From Spirochaetota bacterium (lineage in GTDB: Bacteria > Spirochaetota > Leptospiria > Turneriellales > Turneriellaceae), in NCBI GenBank assembly GCA_963205035.1, contig CAUJII010000254.1, positions 1-7,723 of the forward strand: DNA of 7,723 nt, in the 5' to 3' direction. Position 1 is the first letter of the stretch; each line of letters opens with the position of its first letter. A model generated the notes under the pieces. It searched no databases. It saw nothing but the letters and a program-made list of their open reading frames with translations, and was not told where the DNA came from. A program made the position numbers and the translations under genes. Positions 5,754-7,723 of the stretch are shown here, piece after piece.

Positions 5754-5792
5754 AATCCATTTACGCCCTGACGCACGAACAAAGTTTCTCTC

Positions 5793-6698
5793 ATGCCGAT
5801 AAAAACTCGCATTTCGACCATGCTTGGGATAGACTATCCCATTATAGGTGCGCCGATGTTCTTGGTGTCTTACCCCAAGCTCGTCGCCGCCGTTTCAAAC
5901 GCAGGTGGGTTGGGGGCAATGCCTGCGCTCAATTATCGAACGACAGACGAGTTGCGGCATGGACTTCAAGAAATTCGCTCATTGACAGATAAGCCCATCG
6001 GTATCAACCTCATCCTACACAAAGAACATAACCCTAAATGGATGGAACAATTTGAAATCTGTATGGAAAACAAAGTCGAGCTTCTCATCACTTCGCTTGG
6101 TTCGCCGCGTTCTATAATTAAAGAAGCAAAATCTCAAGGTGTAAAAGTCTTTTGCGACGTCACGACGTTACGTCACGCAGAGATAGTTGCAAAGTCGGGT
6201 GCTGACGCGTTGATTGCCGTTTCGCAGGGGGCAGGGGGGCACGCGGGAGCAATTAGTCCCTTTGCGCTTATCCCATATCTTAAAGAAGAAATACCCGAAG
6301 TGCCTGTGGTTGCATCGGGCGCAATTTCAGGCGGCACGCAAATGGCCGCAGCCTTTGCACTCGGCGCTGATGCGGTCTATGTCGGCACGCGTCTTATCGC
6401 GAGTCTCGAAGCGCAGGCTTACGATGATTACAAACAAATGCTCGTCGATTCTGGGCCTGAGGAAATAATCTACACGCCCAAGATTTCCGGAATCCCCGCA
6501 AATTGGCTCAAGCGTTCGCTCGATAAACTCGATCCGAATTTTTCACCCGTTACAGGGCTTACCGTCGACGCCAAATCGTGGAAAGAAATTTGGTCGGCCG
6601 GGCATGGAGTTGCGCAGATTAAAGGCATCCGTCCCGCCAAAGAAATTATCGAGAGCATGGTCGCAGAGTACTTTGTAATAAAGCAGGAATTACCTTAG
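5793..6698 (+). CDS. Nitronate monooxygenase / FabK-like FMN protein
   Basis: This is a 301-aa TIM-barrel flavoprotein of the 2-nitropropane dioxygenase family. Visible family features are IIGAPM near the N-terminus (17-22), the glycine-rich SNAGGLGAM (35-43), GINLI (70-74), the GAGGHAG loop at 146-152 with the conserved histidine (H150), VVASGAISGG (172-181) and LGADAVYVGTR (190-200), which binds the FMN phosphate. Members either oxidise nitronates such as propionate-3-nitronate or, as FabK, reduce enoyl-ACP in fatty acid synthesis; the motifs visible here do not decide between them, and nitronate monooxygenase-like is the safer label. No clear Shine-Dalgarno precedes the ATG. The gene lies downstream of the miniature element and its stop directly abuts the tatC ATG. 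Confidence 0.9.
   Translation: MPIKTRISTMLGIDYPIIGAPMFLVSYPKLVAAVSNAGGLGAMPALNYRTTDELRHGLQEIRSLTDKPIGINLILHKEHNPKWMEQFEICMENKVELLITSLGSPRSIIKEAKSQGVKVFCDVTTLRHAEIVAKSGADALIAVSQGAGGHAGAISPFALIPYLKEEIPEVPVVASGAISGGTQMAAAFALGADAVYVGTRLIASLEAQAYDDYKQMLVDSGPEEIIYTPKISGIPANWLKRSLDKLDPNFSPVTGLTVDAKSWKEIWSAGHGVAQIKGIRPAKEIIESMVAEYFVIKQELP
6684..6689 (+). promoter_or_regulatory. Shine-Dalgarno for tatC
   Basis: CAGGAA lies inside the last codons of the upstream flavoprotein gene, 9 nt before the tatC ATG at 6699. It supports that ATG over the internal methionines at residues 29 and 31, which would give a more typical TatC N-terminus but have only AAGG 4 nt ahead of the first. Confidence 0.5.
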
Positions 6699-7547
6699 AT
6701 GCCCCTCGACCAAGAGCACGAGAAACCGCAAAGGCAGGCTGCCAATATCGACCTCAAGAGGCTCAGACGCGAGCAAGGCTATATGCCGATGGCCGAGCAT
6801 TTGGGGGAACTCCGCAAAAGGCTATTCCGCATCGCTCTTTGGGTCGTTCTTTTTTCTATCGTGGGCTATATTTTTTATGCGGAAGTGTGGGATTTTCTCA
6901 TGGGACCCATCGCCGAGCTCGTGCGCAAATCACGCGAGCCTGGAATGCCCCCGGTCAAAATTATGACGACGCGTTTGGGCGATAACTTTGCGATTGAATT
7001 CAAGATTCTTTTGTTGTCGGGTTTCATTCTGAGCTTTCCAATGATTATTTTCGAGTTGTGGCGTTTTGTGACCCCCGCTCTTTCGAGGCACATCAGGCGT
7101 TGGGGAAGTATCATTCTCTTGGCGTCTGTAATTTTATTTTGGGGAGGTGTTTTTTTCGCACGCACTGTGACTTGGAAGACAGTCGTCAATTTCTTGGTCT
7201 TTCAATGGCTGCCCCCTGCAATCCAAATTGCTCCGGGGGATTTTATTCGCCCCGAAGTCAATTTGACAATCACCGATTATCTCTCGTTTTTTACGGGCTT
7301 CCATTTGGCGTTCGGGCTAAGTTTTCAACTGCCCGTCGTCTCTGTGATTTTAGGGTCGATGGGAATTCTCTCAAGTAAACTCTTCTTCAAATTTTGGCGG
7401 CACGCCATTGTTGTGCTCTGTCTCTTTTCGATTGTGGTCATGCCGCCGGATGTCTTCGCTATGCTTTCGCTTCTGATTCCCATGATGGGTCTCTATTTTC
7501 TCTCTGCATTTTTGGTGAAGCTTATCGAAGCGCGCAGGACCCCGTAG
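6699..7547 (+). CDS. tatC: Sec-independent protein translocase subunit TatC
   Basis: TatC is the inner-membrane receptor for folded proteins with twin-arginine signal peptides and works with TatA/TatB, which are not in this window. The 282-aa protein has the N-terminal signature HLGELRKRLF at 34-43, SFPMIIFELWRFVTPAL at 112-128, YLSFFTGFHLAFGLSFQLP around 194-212 and MPPDVFAM at 248-255. Six membrane segments fit at about 43-62, 100-122, 136-154, 195-219, 233-248 and 251-272. The N-terminus is about 20-25 residues longer than in E. coli. Two positions differ from E. coli: the signal-peptide-contacting Glu103 (context ALYKHERR) is Ile132 here (ALSRHIRR), and buried Glu170 is Gln210, a milder change. 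The gene begins immediately after the stop of the flavoprotein gene (TAGATG), so the two are probably co-transcribed and translationally coupled. Confidence 0.96.
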   Translation: MPLDQEHEKPQRQAANIDLKRLRREQGYMPMAEHLGELRKRLFRIALWVVLFSIVGYIFYAEVWDFLMGPIAELVRKSREPGMPPVKIMTTRLGDNFAIEFKILLLSGFILSFPMIIFELWRFVTPALSRHIRRWGSIILLASVILFWGGVFFARTVTWKTVVNFLVFQWLPPAIQIAPGDFIRPEVNLTITDYLSFFTGFHLAFGLSFQLPVVSVILGSMGILSSKLFFKFWRHAIVVLCLFSIVVMPPDVFAMLSLLIPMMGLYFLSAFLVKLIEARRTP

Positions 7548-7598
7548 ATAAGGTCCACAACCTCTTTACAGTGTGATGAGGTGTTCGCTTTTCACCCA

Positions 7599-7723
7599 AT
7601 GCGAATGCTTGTAGTTGGCTCGGTTGCCTTTGACGATATTAAAACACCTTTTGGCGAAAAAAAACGCGTCTTGGGTGGAGCGGCAAGTCACTTCTCGATT
7701 GCTGCGGCAAACCTCATCGAACC
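7599..7723 (+). CDS. PfkB-family sugar kinase, N-terminal part (runs off the window)
   Basis: Only the first 41 residues are visible: a start MRMLVVGSVAFDD, then a TPFGE turn and VLGGAASHFSIAAANL. This matches the opening beta strand and the first substrate-binding motif (GG at residues 26-27) of the PfkB/ribokinase family, in the subgroup with a GGAAxxFSxAA pattern in place of the classical GGxxxN. Members phosphorylate sugars or nucleosides; the substrate cannot be told from this fragment. ATG 7599 is chosen, with ATG 7605 and GTG 7581 as alternatives. The only Shine-Dalgarno-like sequence (GAGG at 7578-7581) is too far away. It lies 51 nt downstream of tatC on the same strand with no clear terminator between. 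Confidence 0.85.
   Translation, partial: MRMLVVGSVAFDDIKTPFGEKKRVLGGAASHFSIAAANLIE

Noticed and set aside
7560..7582. Terminator after tatC formed by ACCTC and GAGGT
   Set aside because: The stem is only 5 bp with a 13-nt loop and no following T run.

Overview
The window looks like chromosomal DNA of a Gram-negative-type bacterium: tightly packed genes, GC around 50%, and ClpS, ClpA and TatC present. The gene content and the two unrecognised conserved-looking proteins are compatible with a leptospira-like spirochaete, but that is an inference and not proven by anything here.

Layout. Bases 1-99 hold only a possible 3' end of an upstream gene and a possible promoter. A plus-strand gene (100-1032) encodes an unrecognised protein with a single C-terminal membrane anchor. 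It converges, with 3 nt between stop codons, on a minus-strand operon read from 4922 down to 1036: clpS, clpA, and a membrane-anchored calcineurin-like metallophosphoesterase. The clpS/clpA gap is 2 nt and the clpA/phosphoesterase gap is 0 nt. ClpS and ClpA form the N-degron (N-end rule) adaptor and unfoldase that feed ClpP, which is not in the window. The clpS promoter has a perfect TATAAT placed so close to the ATG that the transcript should be leaderless.

From the same 62-bp divergent region, a plus-strand gene (4985-5542) encodes an unrecognised 185-aa helical protein. It is followed by a block of nitronate monooxygenase/FabK-like flavoprotein (5793-6698), tatC (6699-7547, zero gap) and the start of a PfkB-family sugar kinase (7599 to beyond the window end).

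The most unusual item is the 250-nt gap between 5542 and 5793. It holds a roughly 197-bp miniature inverted-repeat element (about 5546-5742) with imperfect 17-18 bp terminal inverted repeats, flanked by a perfect 11-bp direct repeat (TTAAGTAGGGG) that looks like a target-site duplication. The duplication covers the stop codon of the 185-aa gene, so the stop codon itself was copied and the protein kept its C-terminus. Inside are further nested inverted repeats (14, 13 and 8 bp) that fold the element into a long branched rod. I see no transposase. Removing the element and one repeat copy leaves only about 42 nt between the 185-aa gene and the flavoprotein gene, so the insertion probably split what was once a continuous transcription unit.
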